Shown here: positions 1 through 12,547 of the stretch, piece by piece
Numbering within the stretch: position 1 is the stretch's first letter
Layout: each line of letters opens with the position of its first letter
Source: Flammula alnicola
Lineage: Eukaryota; Basidiomycota; Agaricomycetes; Agaricales; Strophariaceae
NCBI GenBank assembly: GCA_015499995.1
Contig: JADNRV010000060.1
Location: 186,001 to 250,000, forward strand
Direction: 5' to 3'
Length of the DNA stretch: 64,000 nt
The notes under the pieces: model-generated
What the model was told of the DNA's origin: nothing
Seen by the model: only the letters and a program-made list of their open reading frames with translations
Databases searched by the model: none
Position numbers and translations under genes: made by a program

Positions 1-1344
1 AGTGACTAGGACTAATTCTATCGATGTGAACTACTGCGTATCGACGAATCAGTCAATGACGGCTGGATCCATTATTAAATTTCTAACATGAGGTCGGAAC
101 ATAAACATGACCGTGTGACTGGGCGTCTATCCAGCGTCTATCGCGATCGGTCAGCCTATCTAATTATAGCTTGGAATCGATAATAATCTCATCCTTGAAT
201 CGTGAGGTTCAAATTCCGTGTATGGCAGTCACATTTGTCAAACTTCATGATTACCATCGATCAGACTCCATAGAAAGGAGAACCGTGAGGCTATCGATAA
301 TATAGATAAGTTAGTGCTTGTTAGCGCTGATCCGGCTTGTCCTCTACTCTCAAACTACGTCCGATCTGAGATATTAAGCTTTCAGGCAAGCGGTACCAAA
401 TGAACAACTATTACACGAGTGTCGGTCGTGATGCACATCGAAGTGGGGCAGTATTCTAGATAGGCGCCTGATCTGTACTGGGCTGGGAAACTGCGACAAC
501 ATCGTATCATGCTACATGACAGTATGCCGTGCATGTCGTGGCAGCCTCCCATGAGAATTCTATTAAACCCGGAACCGTGGCAATTGGAGAAAGTCAACGT
601 GCCTGCGTGTGCGTCCCGTGCGTTGTCCGGCGATCCCATATGATAGCGACTTCCGATCAGGATCCCATGACTCGCGAGTATTCAAGAAATAGACTCAAAA
701 GTTCAACATTTGCACCAATACCATAAGGCCACGCGTTTGACGAAGGCTTGGTGAAATTCATTCTCGTCGACACATGTACGCTACCAAGTCCTCTTTTCTC
801 CAACATCTCTTGCTCCCATTCCCGTCCTTCTTTTGCAACCTTCTTCGCCAGCTATTCGTGTGCGCTATTTACGATAGGATCTCCTCGCAAAAATGAATGT
901 GTCCCATAGTAGATCGGAAAAATTGACTTAGATGGGCACGGAGTGCACCCACGGAGCGACCCGGTCGGTGTACCTGCGGCGAAGAATCATGGGTGCTTGT
1001 GAACAACAAAGAACGTTTCCATAAAGAATACCATTCAGGGTATATGGTAGACTTGAACACTAGTCCATTCGATGTTATGAGTCGCTGAAACCGGCTTGAC
1101 CAACCTTTGCCGTAGACCTGTAAATTCAAGGTCTACTCAGCATCAGCCAAGACACACGCACTAACAACTCACATCGATGAAATATTTATACCTCCCTGCA
1201 GTGCCAACATCCTGGCTTCTTTCGTGATCTCCTCTAACGCCCGCACACCCCATAAGCCGACTTCGATGTGCCAAAATCTAGCGTGTCTTATTCGAATGCC
1301 ATGTCCCTGTATTGCTTCCCCACCATTGGAGCCTCGGGTCTCGT
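1..1344. other. Left-edge intergenic stretch, no gene supported
   Basis: Only short open frames without recognisable domains, splice patterns or codon structure are present on either strand. Nothing here resembles an RNA gene or a complete mobile element. The stretch ends at a small coding-like relic on the minus strand. Confidence 0.5.
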
Positions 1345-1641
1345 CTATCTGTCGTCGTGCAGCATCGTTGGGCTGTACGAGAATTTAGGGATGAGCCTTC
1401 GTTGAGGGGCGGCCCGGGCGGGTCCCATGCCATGTGAGATGAATTGGCCATGGAGGAGAAAGTGTGAAGGATGTTGGCGTAGGTCCATCGAAGCGCGATG
1501 GTTGTGGATGAAATTTTTTACTGCCTCAGACCGGTAAGGTGTCGCGCATAATGCCTGCTCCTTCAACGCATAATCCGTCGGCGTTAGCAATTCCGGAGGA
1601 TTGTCGTGCGGCGAGGAACCGGCCCGGAATGGCCTGGACAT
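1345..1641 (-). pseudogene. Fragment resembling a GT90 (CAP10-type) glycosyltransferase
   Basis: A 98-codon minus-strand frame contains an AVKNFIHNHRA segment, then HPSHFLLHGQF and, near its end, PKFSYSPTMLHDD. This order, a helix, a His-Gly-rich stretch and a 'FSxSxxxLHxDI'-like end, recalls fungal CAP10/GT90 proteins that transfer xylose or glucose in the secretory pathway. The frame stops right after the LHDD motif, no catalytic remainder follows, and no signal or membrane segment can be joined to it. It is therefore read as a relic. The family call rests on remembered motif shape only and could be wrong. Confidence 0.3.
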
Positions 1642-1735
1642 CTTTTAGAAGGTCCATGATCGCGTATGCTCCCATCATAAACCGTTGCGTTGACCTCTCA
1701 AGTTGAAATTTGAAACTTGAACGACCCCACTACGC

Positions 1736-2460
1736 ATGAAATCCCCATCCACTGCCACTACTAGCAGGATATACTTGCCACAAGAAACCATCGACCTCAT
1801 CATCGACCTGATCGCCTCAGCAAAGGACAGAAACGCCCTTAAGCTTCGTGCTTGCACGTTGGCTTCCAAGACTCAGAGCTTCAGCAGCCCTTCATGCGTC
1901 CATTTATTGGCAAATATCGACGTCGTTCTTGATGGAGCAACACAGAAAAGAATAGCAAGGCTTCGCTAAATCCTCGAGCCAGACGCACGCCTGATGTCAC
2001 TGGGCATTCAGTCTTCTTTCCCAGCGCGCTCGACGGTTTACCGGAGATGGCTCTGAATTCACTATTCCGTCGCTTGCAGGGTGACTTCGAATCATCGCAC
2101 TCACCAATGGACAGAGTATTGTCCTTTGGAAGAAAACTGGGTTTCTTGAACTATTTTATGTGGCTCCACACAGTTTCCTGACTTCGGCGCATGCTCACGG
2201 GACCTCCTATCCGACCACACAAAAAGTCTCATATTCGCGATGTGGTTAATGGTTATCCTGCATCGCTGATCGTAAATGCGTCTGGATACATTAACTCTGA
2301 ATTGCAACATCTCACTGTTCGACTGACGATACCCATTACCGATCATATACTTCAAGGCACTACTTTGTCCTTATTCGATGAGGAAGCCAGCTTGAATTGG
2401 CTTAAATGTTATCAGGTTATAAGAGCTTCCTACTGTACACTGCCATGTACAGTATAGACC
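1736..2460 (+). pseudogene. Degenerate F-box-like protein relic
   Basis: The frame opening at 1736 contains LPQETIDLIIDLIASAKD followed by LKLRACTLASK, the usual start of agaric F-box-like proteins, where 'LPxEixdxIIdhl' is followed by a 'L+aCsLvS' helix. It stops at about 1968. A shifted frame around 2020-2090 then reads LPEMALNSLFRRL, which looks like the leucine-rich continuation. The intact gene would encode several hundred residues, so this is a broken copy with at least one stop and one frameshift. Functional members would act as substrate adaptors of SCF ubiquitin ligases; this copy is unlikely to. Confidence 0.35.
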
Positions 2461-2622
2461 ACATGGCCGCATGGTTGCGTAGGTGCGTCTCGGCAGTGAC
2501 GATTCCCAAGAAGCGCGGATGACGTGATTAGATCGGGCGCCAATGTCTCTCACATTGCACAAGACTATAAAGTCAACCCACTCCCAAACATATTCCTTTA
2601 TTTCAAACGACCATAAACTATC

Positions 2623-4113
2623 ATGGGCCTCGTACTTTCACTTTTCAGCGAAAGTTTTCCTCCCACAAGCAAATTCACCCCTGATGATATTCCAGATCTC
2701 TCTGGGAAGGTCATCATCGTAACAGGTGCCAACTCGGGTTTGTATATATATAGGCCAATGTTCAACTTCAAAATTCTGAAGTGATGTTAACTCTCCCTCC
2801 TTCTTTTTCTTTTTATAGGTCTCGGGAAAGAAACAGCCAAGGTTAGTACATGGACAAACCCAGCTAAATATACATTGTGGGCATTGGCGACACTGCCTTC
2901 GATTCTGTTCTATTTTGATATAGCTGCTGAAGTGCTCACTGACATCTTATATGTAACAATTCCATAGGCACTGTTGGCGCACAATGCGAAAGTCTATATC
3001 GCTGCTCGCAATCCAGACAAGGTGGCAGCGGCTATCGCTGACCTTAAGAAGGAGACGGACAAAGAGGCGTTATTCTTGAAGGTGGATCTGGCGGACTTGA
3101 AGTCTATCAAGGCGGCTGCAGAGGAATTCCAGAGGTGCGCTACATTTCAGTCTTGTCTTGCATGTTCCCCTAATTTCGCTGCCTGAATAGCAAGGAGAAG
3201 GAACTCCATGTTCTCTTCAATAACGCGTATGTTCTTTCCTCCAATCGGGCAAGAAGTATCTCTTAATCCCATATATTCCTCGTTCACAGTGGTGTCATGG
3301 TCCCTCCTATCGAGCAGCTAACAGCTCAAGGATACGATCTCCAGTTTGGGACCAATGTTCTCGGTGGGTCTTTTCTCCTTTCCTGACAGCCACGTCCTCA
3401 CCTCTTCATAGGTCACTTCTATTTCACCAAACTCCTGCTACCCACCCTCCTCGCCGGTGCTAAGTCAAGCCCTGACGGCAAAGCGCGCGTCGTGAACACC
3501 TCGTCATCCGCATCGCTATTCGTCAAGACTGTTGACTTCAATACGGTAAAAGACAGCCTTGCAGCAAGGAAGAAGAAAGGACCTCTGTCATTGTACTCTC
3601 AAAGTAAATTGGTATGTTTCATTTTCGCGCCTATGTATTGTCGCCTCTCACATGCCCTTTATTATTCCAGGGCAATTTTTTGTTCTCTAATGAGTTGGCC
3701 CGGAAATACGGAGACCAAGGCATAGTCTCAACCGCTCTAAATCCTGGAAACCTGAAATCCGACATCCAACGCCATCTTTCAACGATTGAGAGTACAGTGC
3801 TGGTATGCGTGAATGCCCCTTATCGAAGTTTCGGGGCTGAAAACATTTTTTTTTGCAATTTAGAATCTTATTCTATATGCACCGTCGTATGGTGCTTTAA
3901 CTCAGCTTTGGGCTGGCACATCTGCTCAAGGCGCCGAGCTGAATGGGAAGGTATGTATACCGTCGCCTCGTTGCGGACACACTCCATAATATTGTGGTTT
4001 TATAGTATCTGATTCCTTGGGCGCGTATCGGAACCGGGAATCCCGCTGGTCAAGATACAGAACTTGCAGGAGAGTTATGGAAATGGCTGGAAGAACAAGT
4101 CGAGAACGTTTAG
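2623..4113 (+). CDS. Short-chain dehydrogenase/reductase (retinol-dehydrogenase-like)
   Basis: Predicted NAD(P)-dependent oxidoreductase of the classical SDR superfamily, 313 aa from nine exons. Exons: 2623-2737, 2819-2841, 2968-3134, 3191-3226, 3290-3363, 3412-3611, 3671-3802, 3864-3950 and 4006-4113; the frame closes exactly. The cofactor motif TGANSGLG sits near residue 35, the structural NNAG motif near residue 112, and the active site combines a NTSSS serine region with YSQSK (Tyr-x3-Lys). The N-terminus before the Rossmann fold is short, as in fungal members related to retinol/WW-domain oxidoreductases. The ATG follows a pyrimidine-rich leader and gives the expected family start. The substrate cannot be told from sequence. 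The gene converges on the Aim32-like gene, leaving 538 bp between them. Confidence 0.9.
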
Positions 4114-4295
4114 ATCGGTGGTGAAGCCATTCACGAATCGGTTTGCATGACTTACTCGTTTTTATTTACTATGTTGGCGGGGAATTTCTCTTTTTGTTCT
4201 GTTAGCTACGCTATTTTCAACCTCTGTTTATACGTCCTTTTTGTATGAATTTAAAATAATATTACACTCATCCCCTATCAAATGTGATGCCACCG

Positions 4296-4511
4296 TCATT
4301 TGATACACTTTTGCGTAGTCAATAACTTTGCAAAGGATGCTCCGTCGAGGTCCACATTGATAGCCCCAGCCTCGTCAGTCCATTCCACAGACAAGTTGCC
4401 GAACCGGGTCATTGTCCAAGCACGAGTGAATGTTAAATAGGAAGTGAGGGGAGGAGAAATGTTGACGGTTTCAAATGCAGCAGAGGTGGGTTGAATTCCT
4501 TGAACATCCAT
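4296..4511 (-). CDS. Short open frame of unknown nature
   Basis: A 71-codon minus-strand frame just downstream of the Aim32-like gene. Its last 40 residues have a balanced, coding-like composition with segments such as FGNLSVEWTDEAGA. No domain was recognised and no upstream exon could be joined convincingly. It may be the tail of a lost gene or part of the 3' region of its neighbour. Confidence 0.15.
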   Translation of the reverse strand: MDVQGIQPTSAAFETVNISPPLTSYLTFTRAWTMTRFGNLSVEWTDEAGAINVDLDGASFAKLLTTQKCIK

Positions 4512-4651
4512 TAATATCCATTCCTCGAATGTTCCGAGGAAGTGCTATGGACGGACTCTCACCAGCGTAAATCCCTCTTTCTCCCAGCACATCACCTTCT
4601 GATGCTGTCCACTTTCGATCAACAGCGATCGTGCATGAGGAACGAATCTAT

Positions 4652-5605
4652 TTAGCTCAGGTACTGTTTTTCTGCCCTGGAAAAGAGTTCCTTTTGCTCT
4701 TGTTTCGTAAGCCCCATCCTTCCCCTCCAATGCGAAGTGAGAAAGGGCATTTCTGCCAATCCCAATGGTTTGACGCCTTGCTCGAGGGCCTCACATGCAC
4801 CCACGATGATTTCGGGCGCGTCCTCAGGCTTGATAAGACCCAGCCTATGAGAAATTAAGCTTCCACCAGTGTAAGCAGGAGATTCCCGGAGTCAACATAC
4901 CATTCACCCTGGGGAAATATCAGCACATTGGCAGCATATCTAGAGTGAGAAAGCGGAGAATTGAGCAAGCCGCGAGCAATGAGTATCCAAGACCTTGAAG
5001 CCTAACCTGTGTCCACCAACATGGCCAACCTCGCCGACCTTAATGTGGGCGGCAGGGCCATGAGGGTTTCTGTCCCGTGCGATTCTGACTGTCTCCAAGA
5101 GAGCCTCAAAAACTTGGCGACCCCGAATCCCGCACCGACAGTCGCGTGCTCCATGCGTACAAACGTAGATGTGCGCCTCTCGCGACGTCAGCTCTGTCGG
5201 AGGCCCTGATAGATGTCCTTGAATCGTCCTCTCAACTTCATCCACATTTTCTAGGGATATAAGGGGTATTTCCAGCCTCCCACCCAAATGCGAGAACACA
5301 GTGGCCGCTTGACCTTCCGAGTCGCCCGACCGCGATTTCTCTCCGAACCACGAAAAGTTTACAAGGCCGCCCCATTTCGACGCGCGTCTCTGCACTTCCA
5401 GCGACAAAGGGGTATGATAGACTGAAGGGAAGGCACCTGGAGGCTGCAATGCATGTAGGAGGATATAACAGTTGTGGTGAGGAGCATTCGGTTCGAGCTT
5501 TCCTTCAAAATATTTTGGAACGTTCGTTTCCAGGAGTACGCGCGTCGATGTCGCGAATGTTCGCAGAGATTTCGCGACTGACGGCCTGCATCTGTGGTAA
5601 AACAT
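4652..5605 (-). CDS. AIM32: Aim32/Apd1-like sucrase/ferredoxin-domain protein
   Basis: Predicted mitochondrial thioredoxin-fold [2Fe-2S] protein of the sucrase/ferredoxin-like family (yeast Aim32 and Apd1), 276 aa. Exons on the minus strand are 5007-5605, 4901-4939 and 4652-4844; the joined frame closes. The family cluster ligands are visible: CTHGARDCRC supplies two cysteines nine residues apart, and HVGGH followed by RYAANVLIFPQGEW supplies the two histidines. The C-terminus has the usual HWRGRMGLTKQEQ. The chosen start (5605) gives MFYHRCRPSVAKSLRTFATS, which looks like a mitochondrial presequence rich in Arg, Ser and Ala; a start at 5644 is also open. Known family members bind a redox-active cluster and are linked to redox homeostasis in mitochondria; the exact role here is inferred. 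Confidence 0.85.
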
Positions 5606-7567
5606 GGGATACTCAATAAAAATAATGATCCGTATGAATTCCAAACAGTGTTAGCGTCACATCAACTTCAGTTGAGGAAAAGTTGAGGCTCGAGGACAGT
5701 TTGACTCTGCGGTTCTGGTAAAATTGAACGAGACCGACTGAATTAAAATCATGATAATAATTCTCACGGATGCATGTGATCCCATTAACAACGCGTCGCG
5801 GACGCGTCGCCAGGCGTCGCCGATTATCGGTCGCTGCGTTGGTTCACAAATTACAACTTTCATATCTCCTGTATACAGTATGCAACTTGGCGACTCTCCG
5901 ATAAAATTGTTTTATTGAAAATTATGTATGAACCCATTCTCCAAGTATGAACCTGGGTACTATATCTGCCGTCGGATTGTTCCTTAGTACTATGGAGTCA
6001 GCAAAGAAGACTACCGTAGGATCGAAGTTGCTTAGCGAGTGTGTTACCCGGCTACTGTAGGCCGACTTTGAATAATGCATTCAAATGCAAATACAACTTT
6101 ACAATCGTTGATATTATCATGTGGAAGATAGTTGGACTATAGACTACTACTCCGCGGAATAACTTAATAATAGTAAAGGTGCCTGTAGTGGAGGCTGTAA
6201 TCAGATATATTAGATACATCATATAACCCGTCAAAAAGCCTCTGTAAACTTGCCTGTGTCGTATACTGAGATACCTAAGGACACATACAAGCCATCTGAC
6301 GAAGCAATTTCCCCGATTTTGTCCTCGGAATAAGAATACTGTATCTATTGAGTCTCCGAGGTTCAGACGAACAAGCGCTCCTATGCAATTGCAATCACGG
6401 AATTGTAATGTACAGCTGATGTACAGAGCCTTGAATCTTACAGAGCGGCACGCACACAGTGCGGCGGCCATTGCTTTCCCCTTATCTTATCTGATGCTAC
6501 ATCTTAGCACATGTGCAGAATTATGTAATTTTTAATGGGATTTGTCTTGTCTTTGCTGCTTTTCCTTCATGACATTGACAACGACATTGAACCTCTGCAA
6601 ATCGCACATACAACTTCCAACACACACTGGGAACTCTTTCACCGTTGCCGCGTCTCTAGATCCGTCTTCTATTCTAAATACATCTGGCGCCATGGACGAT
6701 AATGCACCTGATTTGATGGACAAGTGGTCATGGTGGCCATGACAGGCATCACGATATATCTGTCGCTCTTCAAGCTTCACCGAGGAGCACGCTTTGTGGC
6801 CGATCGTAACAAGACTGACATTGGACACTGGATCAAATGTCTAAGTCTGGTTCGAATATATGAGTAATGGTGGGCGCATTGACAGTTGTGATTTGGATTT
6901 TTAAGCAACACAGCACTGAAACCATGATCAGGCGGATGGTATAGGGTTTAGAAGCAGCGTTATCGGACCTATTGATTCTGAACTGATGGGCGCTGTAGCG
7001 CTGAAGATGGGATGTGAGACACATTTTTGGAAAGCACCGGAAGACTTACAAGCATACCTGGACATGCCAGTGCTTAATGCCGCAACAAACGGTATGTCCA
7101 AGGAGTACAACTTGTGTCTCCTCGGGATTTCATGCTTTTTATCGAAGATACTGAACACATACGTATATCAGTCTCGAAAACGTCTTGCACCTCCTCAGAA
7201 ACAGATACATCAAGGACACAGACCCTCATCGGCCATCGGTGATGGGAATGCTCAATCCGGGGAAATCTAAATACGCTTCAGTTGGGACTTCCTAAAACGC
7301 GCTACCTGGGTTATGATCGCTACACCGCAGGTAGATTGGTAAGGTGGCATATTCTCCTCGTCTTAGTCACCGCCGGTTCAGTTGACGTGTTCCTGGCGGA
7401 TACAGCGAATAATCTTGTCACTCGAGTCCTAGACCATATCTATCGCATTCCATATAGTTCCATCGACGACGTTTAAAAGGGCCCAGGATGTTCGAGATAA
7501 GCAGCAACTTCCCCCCACTTCTCTCACTTCTCAACACAAGTCAATCTTCTCAACATTTCAATTGAAT
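5606..7567. other. Long intergenic region with one unexplained coding-like frame
   Basis: No gene model could be built over about 2 kb. The only stretch that looks coding is on the plus strand around 6930-7130. It reads GPIDSELMGAVALKMGCE, then THFWKAPEDLQAYLDMPVLN, with a candidate acceptor just upstream near 6930. It matches no family I can name. Other open frames here, including a 139-codon minus-strand one at 6052-6471, have biased composition and no neighbours to join. Confidence 0.4.
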
Positions 7568-8564
7568 ATGCCTTCCTGGTTGATCACGGGCGCCAACAGG
7601 GGTATCGGCTTCGGCATAGTCGAGAACCTGGTAAATACGTTCCTCGTGCAACGTGTTTCCTATACTGGAAACTAATTTGTTGCTTTTCTTTACGATGCAT
7701 AGCTCAAGAAAGAAGACACCTTTGTTATTGCCACTGCTCGCGATGCCAAAGCCCCATCGCTCACCGCCTTGGCTGCTAAATACCCCAAGACCCTCAAAGT
7801 TGTTGAGATGGATATCACCAGCCAAGAGAGCGTCGACAAGGCGGTCGAAATTGTTACCCCTCTTCTCCCTAACGGTCTCGACTACATCGTCAACAACGCG
7901 GGAAAGAACCCTCAACCAAACACCAAATTCGAGGACTTGTAAGTATACAAGTCTTTCCAAACCCAGATGCAGATATCTGACGCGTCTCCCTTCCAGGGAT
8001 CTCGATGTCTTCGAGGAGGAAATAGCCTTCAACACAACCGCCCCCCTCCGCGTCTCGCGGGCTTTCCTTCCCCTTATCAAGAAGTCCGAGTTGAAGAGAA
8101 TCATCTTCATCAGCTCCGTCCTCGCATCCTCGAACATCACGTTCATGATGGCCAACCAATTCAACGCCTACTCCGTCGCAAAGGCTGCTCTCAACATGTG
8201 AGTTCTATTTTTAGCTCCCTGCAATATGTCAATCTCAACGATTTTGCGGCACCTCAAAGGCTTGCGCACAAGTGGGGCGCTTCGCTCAAGTACGAGGGTG
8301 TTACTACAGCTGCCATCCACCCTGGTAAGTTCTTCTTAATTCTACTATACGCGCGAACCCTCTTTTGACTCGCTTATCATTATAGGCTGGACTCAGACGC
8401 CGCTTGGTGAAGGCATCAACGACTGGATGGCCAAATATGCTGCCAACGTGCCCCACTTCACTCCCGAGGCCGCTGCCAACAATGTCATCAGGACTTCCGA
8501 AGCCCTCACCCTCGAGAAGACTGGCGCCTTCTGGCACGCTGACGGCACAAACCTGCCCTGGTAA
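7568..8564 (+). CDS. Short-chain dehydrogenase/reductase (C-factor/carbonyl-reductase-like)
   Basis: Second NAD(P)-binding SDR, 247 aa from five exons (7568-7630, 7703-7938, 7997-8197, 8260-8324, 8386-8564), all in frame. It opens directly on the Rossmann motif as MPSWLITGANRGIG, has NNAGK near residue 99, an IFISSV serine segment and YSVAKAAL carrying the catalytic Tyr-x3-Lys. The length is typical for single-domain classical SDRs. Its start, lacking any N-terminal extension, suggests a cytosolic enzyme. It is only distantly related to the SDR at 2623-4113, so the two are not a recent duplication. A TTTAAAAGG sequence lies about 95 bp upstream and may be the TATA element. The substrate is unknown. 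Confidence 0.9.
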
Positions 8565-9196
8565 AGCATCAGAGCGATAGCCCTGCAAATATACCATTGT
8601 ACTTTCGACCACTGTGGCATCATCATCGTGTACTCTCCTAAAACAAAATTGCAATTATATTTACTTTCTATTCTCTGAAACGGTGCATGCATACTAGCTC
8701 ATTCTTATACGCCTTCTTCAAAGTTCACATGCTAAGTTGCTTCTCGTGAAGGAACACTCCTGGGACCCGCCTCCGGCTCTGGTGGATAGGTATATTTTTA
8801 GTGAAATTGGTACCTGACTCTTGTTCCGTGGTTATGTGGAGGAACAGAAAATTCTCCCTTACACACATCATGGAGCATCAGAAGCAATTACGTTCCTAAG
8901 ACAATATGCGCATTGTTTGCAGACATGACAGACGTACTGCCCCCCATAATCTGTCATGTACATGCTTTAACCGGGGTCTGATAGTGCCAGCGTGGAGTCG
9001 GTTAACGATGAATTGCTCACTGCAACACAACGTACCCGTGTTTGATTGGAATCCGCAAATCCGCAGTGACCGAATGAGTATGAGAGGGGCAGAACTTACC
9101 TCAGTCACATGGCATATACATAGTTTAGACCGCTGGCAGGAGGACGCGAAAAATTTCGTATATCTCACTCGTATATTAGGAATATAATGCTACCGC
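8565..9196. other. Intergenic, nothing recognised
   Basis: About 630 bp between the SDR and the tail of R1. Open frames on both strands are short and overlap each other antisense; none has a domain or a splice partner. Confidence 0.5.
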
Positions 9197-10491
9197 TTAT
9201 ACACCAGTGCTGCTCGTCAGACGGGGCATGTCATTATGGCCATGTGCCGACTGCGAATTTTGCATGAATGTGTAAAAGGCCTTCCCTGCAACCCTACAGT
9301 TCAGCGGGTAACGCCATGGTCGGTATTGACCTGTCTTTTTAGACCTCCTAGAAAGAAAAGTGCCGGCTTCTGGAAAGGCGATGTAGTTGTCATAACCTTC
9401 TATAATGCATTGAACCGACTTGAAGACGTCAAGGATTCGCAGAAGCAATGTGGGTCCCAGTTCGACATGCTCAGGGAGAGTAGACAATTCAAAGCGAGCC
9501 CGTATGAGGCCTAGAAAACCGAGAGATCGGCCACGTTCAGTGAGCCACTTTACCATGCCAAGATAAGGTATACGGCGTGCTCACCAGTGTATGGCATCTT
9601 TAAAATACCCCTAGATGGACTGGTATCCATCCATGAGTGGATTATCTTGATTGTTTCAAGGCTGCGTCGCGTCATAAGGGAGAGATGCATCTCATGATGG
9701 GCAAGATCCAAGATAAATGGCTGGTTGAGGTGGTACAAACAGGAAGAGGAGAGCCCACGGATTGACGGCAAACTGCGTATATCAGAAATGAGGTCCTTGT
9801 CAATGACGCTTTCTTCGAGCAACAGTTGATAGAATGCGTCGTATGCGGGAACCTTGATAACTGAATACAAAGATACATTCCATGGTTCTTCGGTAATGTC
9901 ATGGTAGAGGTCGACTCCTTGCTGAAATTCGGCGATGCTATCGCAGATGCGGAATCGCATTGGGCCGATATGTCCGAATGACCAGATGGTAGATGCAGGT
10001 AGAGGACTCCTCTAGTGCGCTTCGGAAATGGGACCGCATTTCTTATGTGATTGCGATAGGCTATATGGGCGTACGACGGTTTGACCAAGGCCGTTGCCTC
10101 TGTCGAATTGGCTTGAGGAATTGAACCATGAAAGACTAATCGTGTTATTCCCGCTCTGTCAGATCATAAATCTCCTGGCCCAACCGCGACATCTTTTCAG
10201 GCATAAGTGTCCGAATGACACGATGTATGTGTGGCAGATGCCGTCTTCTGACCACCTTACGGTTCTGAGGTTCATCGAAGAGATTCGCTGTCTAAGCAGG
10301 AGACGTTAACCGCCAAACCAAGGGTGTTCTAAACAGGAGGGCCACGCACCGAGAACGACCTCTCTCGTAACTTCCACAAAGTTGAGATGATGTAGCGCTG
10401 GAAGACAGCCACCACGCCACCAAATTAGACGGTTGGCGTTACTTATACAGCTAGATAGTGGAGGTCGAATGATGGGTTGTACTGGAAACAT
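9197..10491 (-). pseudogene. R-family member R1, decayed
   Basis: Minus-strand copy of an uncharacterised family of about 340 residues that occurs five times in this window. The three-exon plan is still visible. The first exon near 10491 reads MFPVQPIIRPPLSSCI. The middle exon contains RGVLYLHLPSGHSDI, MRFRICDS and QPFILDLAHHEM. The last exon (9197 to about 9482) contains IRARFELSTLPEHVELGP and ends at GV-stop. The middle exon is broken: a stop follows SRLGQEIYDLTERE, and one base is missing near 9961 relative to R4, so the SGHSDISAQ frame no longer continues into RFRIC. The last exon is intact. The function of the family is unknown. Confidence 0.75.
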
Positions 10492-12547
10492 CCCTCTTCT
10501 TTAGTGTTAGACCTAAAGTGGATGCAGGATCGTGAACAAATATGGCCTGAAAGAGAGTGCTTGGTCTTGAGATCAACGCGATGCCGTGTCGAACCTGACG
10601 TTGAAAGTATTAGAAACGCCTAAGGGTGCGATCAGTTGACTAGGCAAAAGTCCAAGAAAGAGATAGACTTACGGGCTCAAGAAAGACTCGCCGTGCTACG
10701 TGCGTTTTCCGGCAGAGGAAGAGGAGTGTTCACACGCAGACCGTACCAGTTCATGCAACGTTCATGGTTCAGGTTGAACGTTGAAGTCAGAAGCGAGCTT
10801 GAAGTATGCACTATCATAACACACTTGAATCTTTCGATGTCGAATCACGTGATCCGCTCGTCCGAAATTTGAAAACCTGCAACACGCGCAGGCTGGATGA
10901 TGCGCTTAGGTGAGTCCCATTTCTGCCGATTACAGCAGAAAACGGCAAACCAACGGCAAACGTTTTCATATCATAGCGCAACAGAGTGCAACCGTCCGCG
11001 AGTCGGAAGTGGGTGCGAGCCGCCTGCCGCCCGCCTTTGGCCCTTCGACGAAGTGATCATACCATCTCAGTTCTGTGCACCAATCGATGGCTTTGTTCAA
11101 CCCCATCCGACATGTCCCAGAAATCTGGCAATTAATCTTAACAAGATGCACTCGACTTTATACATTGCATGGATACTGTGATCCCAATTCTTCGGCGACG
11201 TCGTCCCTGGCCTCTTTTTGCCATACCCCCAATTCCCAGATCTTGCAAAATACAGTACACCCGAAAACTTCGTAATCCTTTTTTTTTTTTCTTTTTGAGA
11301 AATGTCTTGAATTTGAAACTTGTTGCAGCCTCTCACCGGCCAAACTATCACTGCGTCGCAGTTGCCGAGCTTTATTCTACCTGGGGCACTCTATCGGCAA
11401 AACCAGACTCTACATTATGTCGTACAATTCTCGCCTACGAAGCCCAATTCTGTCGGTGAACGCCAATTCGGAGATAACTTACATAAAACGATTCAGTCGG
11501 GAAACTATCAGGAGAGGTGCTTTCAGTCGACCTGTGTCCACTATACGGAGTCGTGCCTCACCAATGACTCCTTGCCGATGTTGGCGTATTTTGCCCGAGT
11601 CTCCATATCCATCGATGGGCGCAGCAGACGTGGGATCGTTTTATCATCTGGCAAGCTCGAGTCCTCGGATCTCTATCATGGATATTCGGTCGCGAGCGAG
11701 CAGTGGAACCGGCCCCGGGAGATGTAAAGCATGCGCTATGACATGGTCTTTGCGATAATTTAAGCTGAAACTGGTCATTCAAATCTCAGTGAGAGTCGTT
11801 CTGAAATCTCCAATTTCTCGTTCATAATTTGACTGGCTTGCCTGTGTTCATCCTTGGATCTTGGATTCCATCAGTTCCGAAAACATCTGGTCGGCACCAT
11901 TCAAGGTTCCCGCGTACGATTCCCGCCGCTGACCGCCGGTTGGTACGCGCTTCTCCACTTTTGTTTTCTGCTCCGTGATCATCAAAGAGCAGTCGCAATG
12001 CCGACTCACCTCCAACACATCTCTACAGTCGGAAGCAATTGCAATACGACAGCAAGCCAGCGCCAACATGCCTCTAACCAACAATGGAACTCTAAAATTT
12101 CCGACCGCCAGTATGACTTCCACACCTCTATCGTCATTCAATACGCTAAATATAATCAGGAGTAATCGACCATCAGAATGCATCATATTTCGCCATTGAA
12201 AATTGATCACAGTTCGTGTCAAACCTGACATAAGATTGTCAAGGTTATTCCTGGGTCCATCAGTCGGTATGCGCTCGCCGACTCCCGAGCAACTTGCCGA
12301 CTAACAGTTCATTATGCAATACGTTTGTCTTTTCAGCTTTCCGCCTACGTCTCAAAAATTATGCAGTCATGCGCGGAGACAGGTTCGGTTGCTGACATTA
12401 TTTTCCCATGGACTCCAGAAATATGCATTGGGCTTATGCGCACCTAAATTTATCTGTCAACATGTTGCTCGAGCATTGGGCGCTAAGCGATCTCGTTGAA
12501 CTATAAAATTCAGCGAATTTCTCCAGTATCGACCAGTTTTCTACAGC
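10492..12547. other. Intergenic region; the left part is the duplicated 5' flank of R1
   Basis: Roughly 10560-10890 is similar, in reverse complement, to the sequence before R4 and R5, including a GATCACGTG core at about 10846 and a 'TGATCGCACC'-like stretch. It therefore belongs to the duplicated R unit and not to a separate gene. From about 10900 to 12500 no gene model is supported. A T/C-rich run lies at 11278-11298. Several 60-140-codon frames overlap one another on both strands and look random. Confidence 0.45.
12503..12508 (+). promoter_or_regulatory. TATA element of the first GMC gene
   Basis: TATAAA 45 bp before the ATG at 12548. A TATAAA at almost the same distance precedes the intact paralogue at 50270, which supports it as a core promoter element. 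Confidence 0.5.

Noticed and set aside
6052..6471. 139-codon minus-strand frame
   Set aside because: No homology signal, unusual Cys/Leu/Tyr composition and no neighbouring exons; likely chance.
2623..8564. Secondary-metabolite cluster (two SDRs with ABC transporter, P450 and GMC enzymes)
   Set aside because: No backbone synthase is present, the candidates are spread over 60 kb, and conserved housekeeping genes lie between them.
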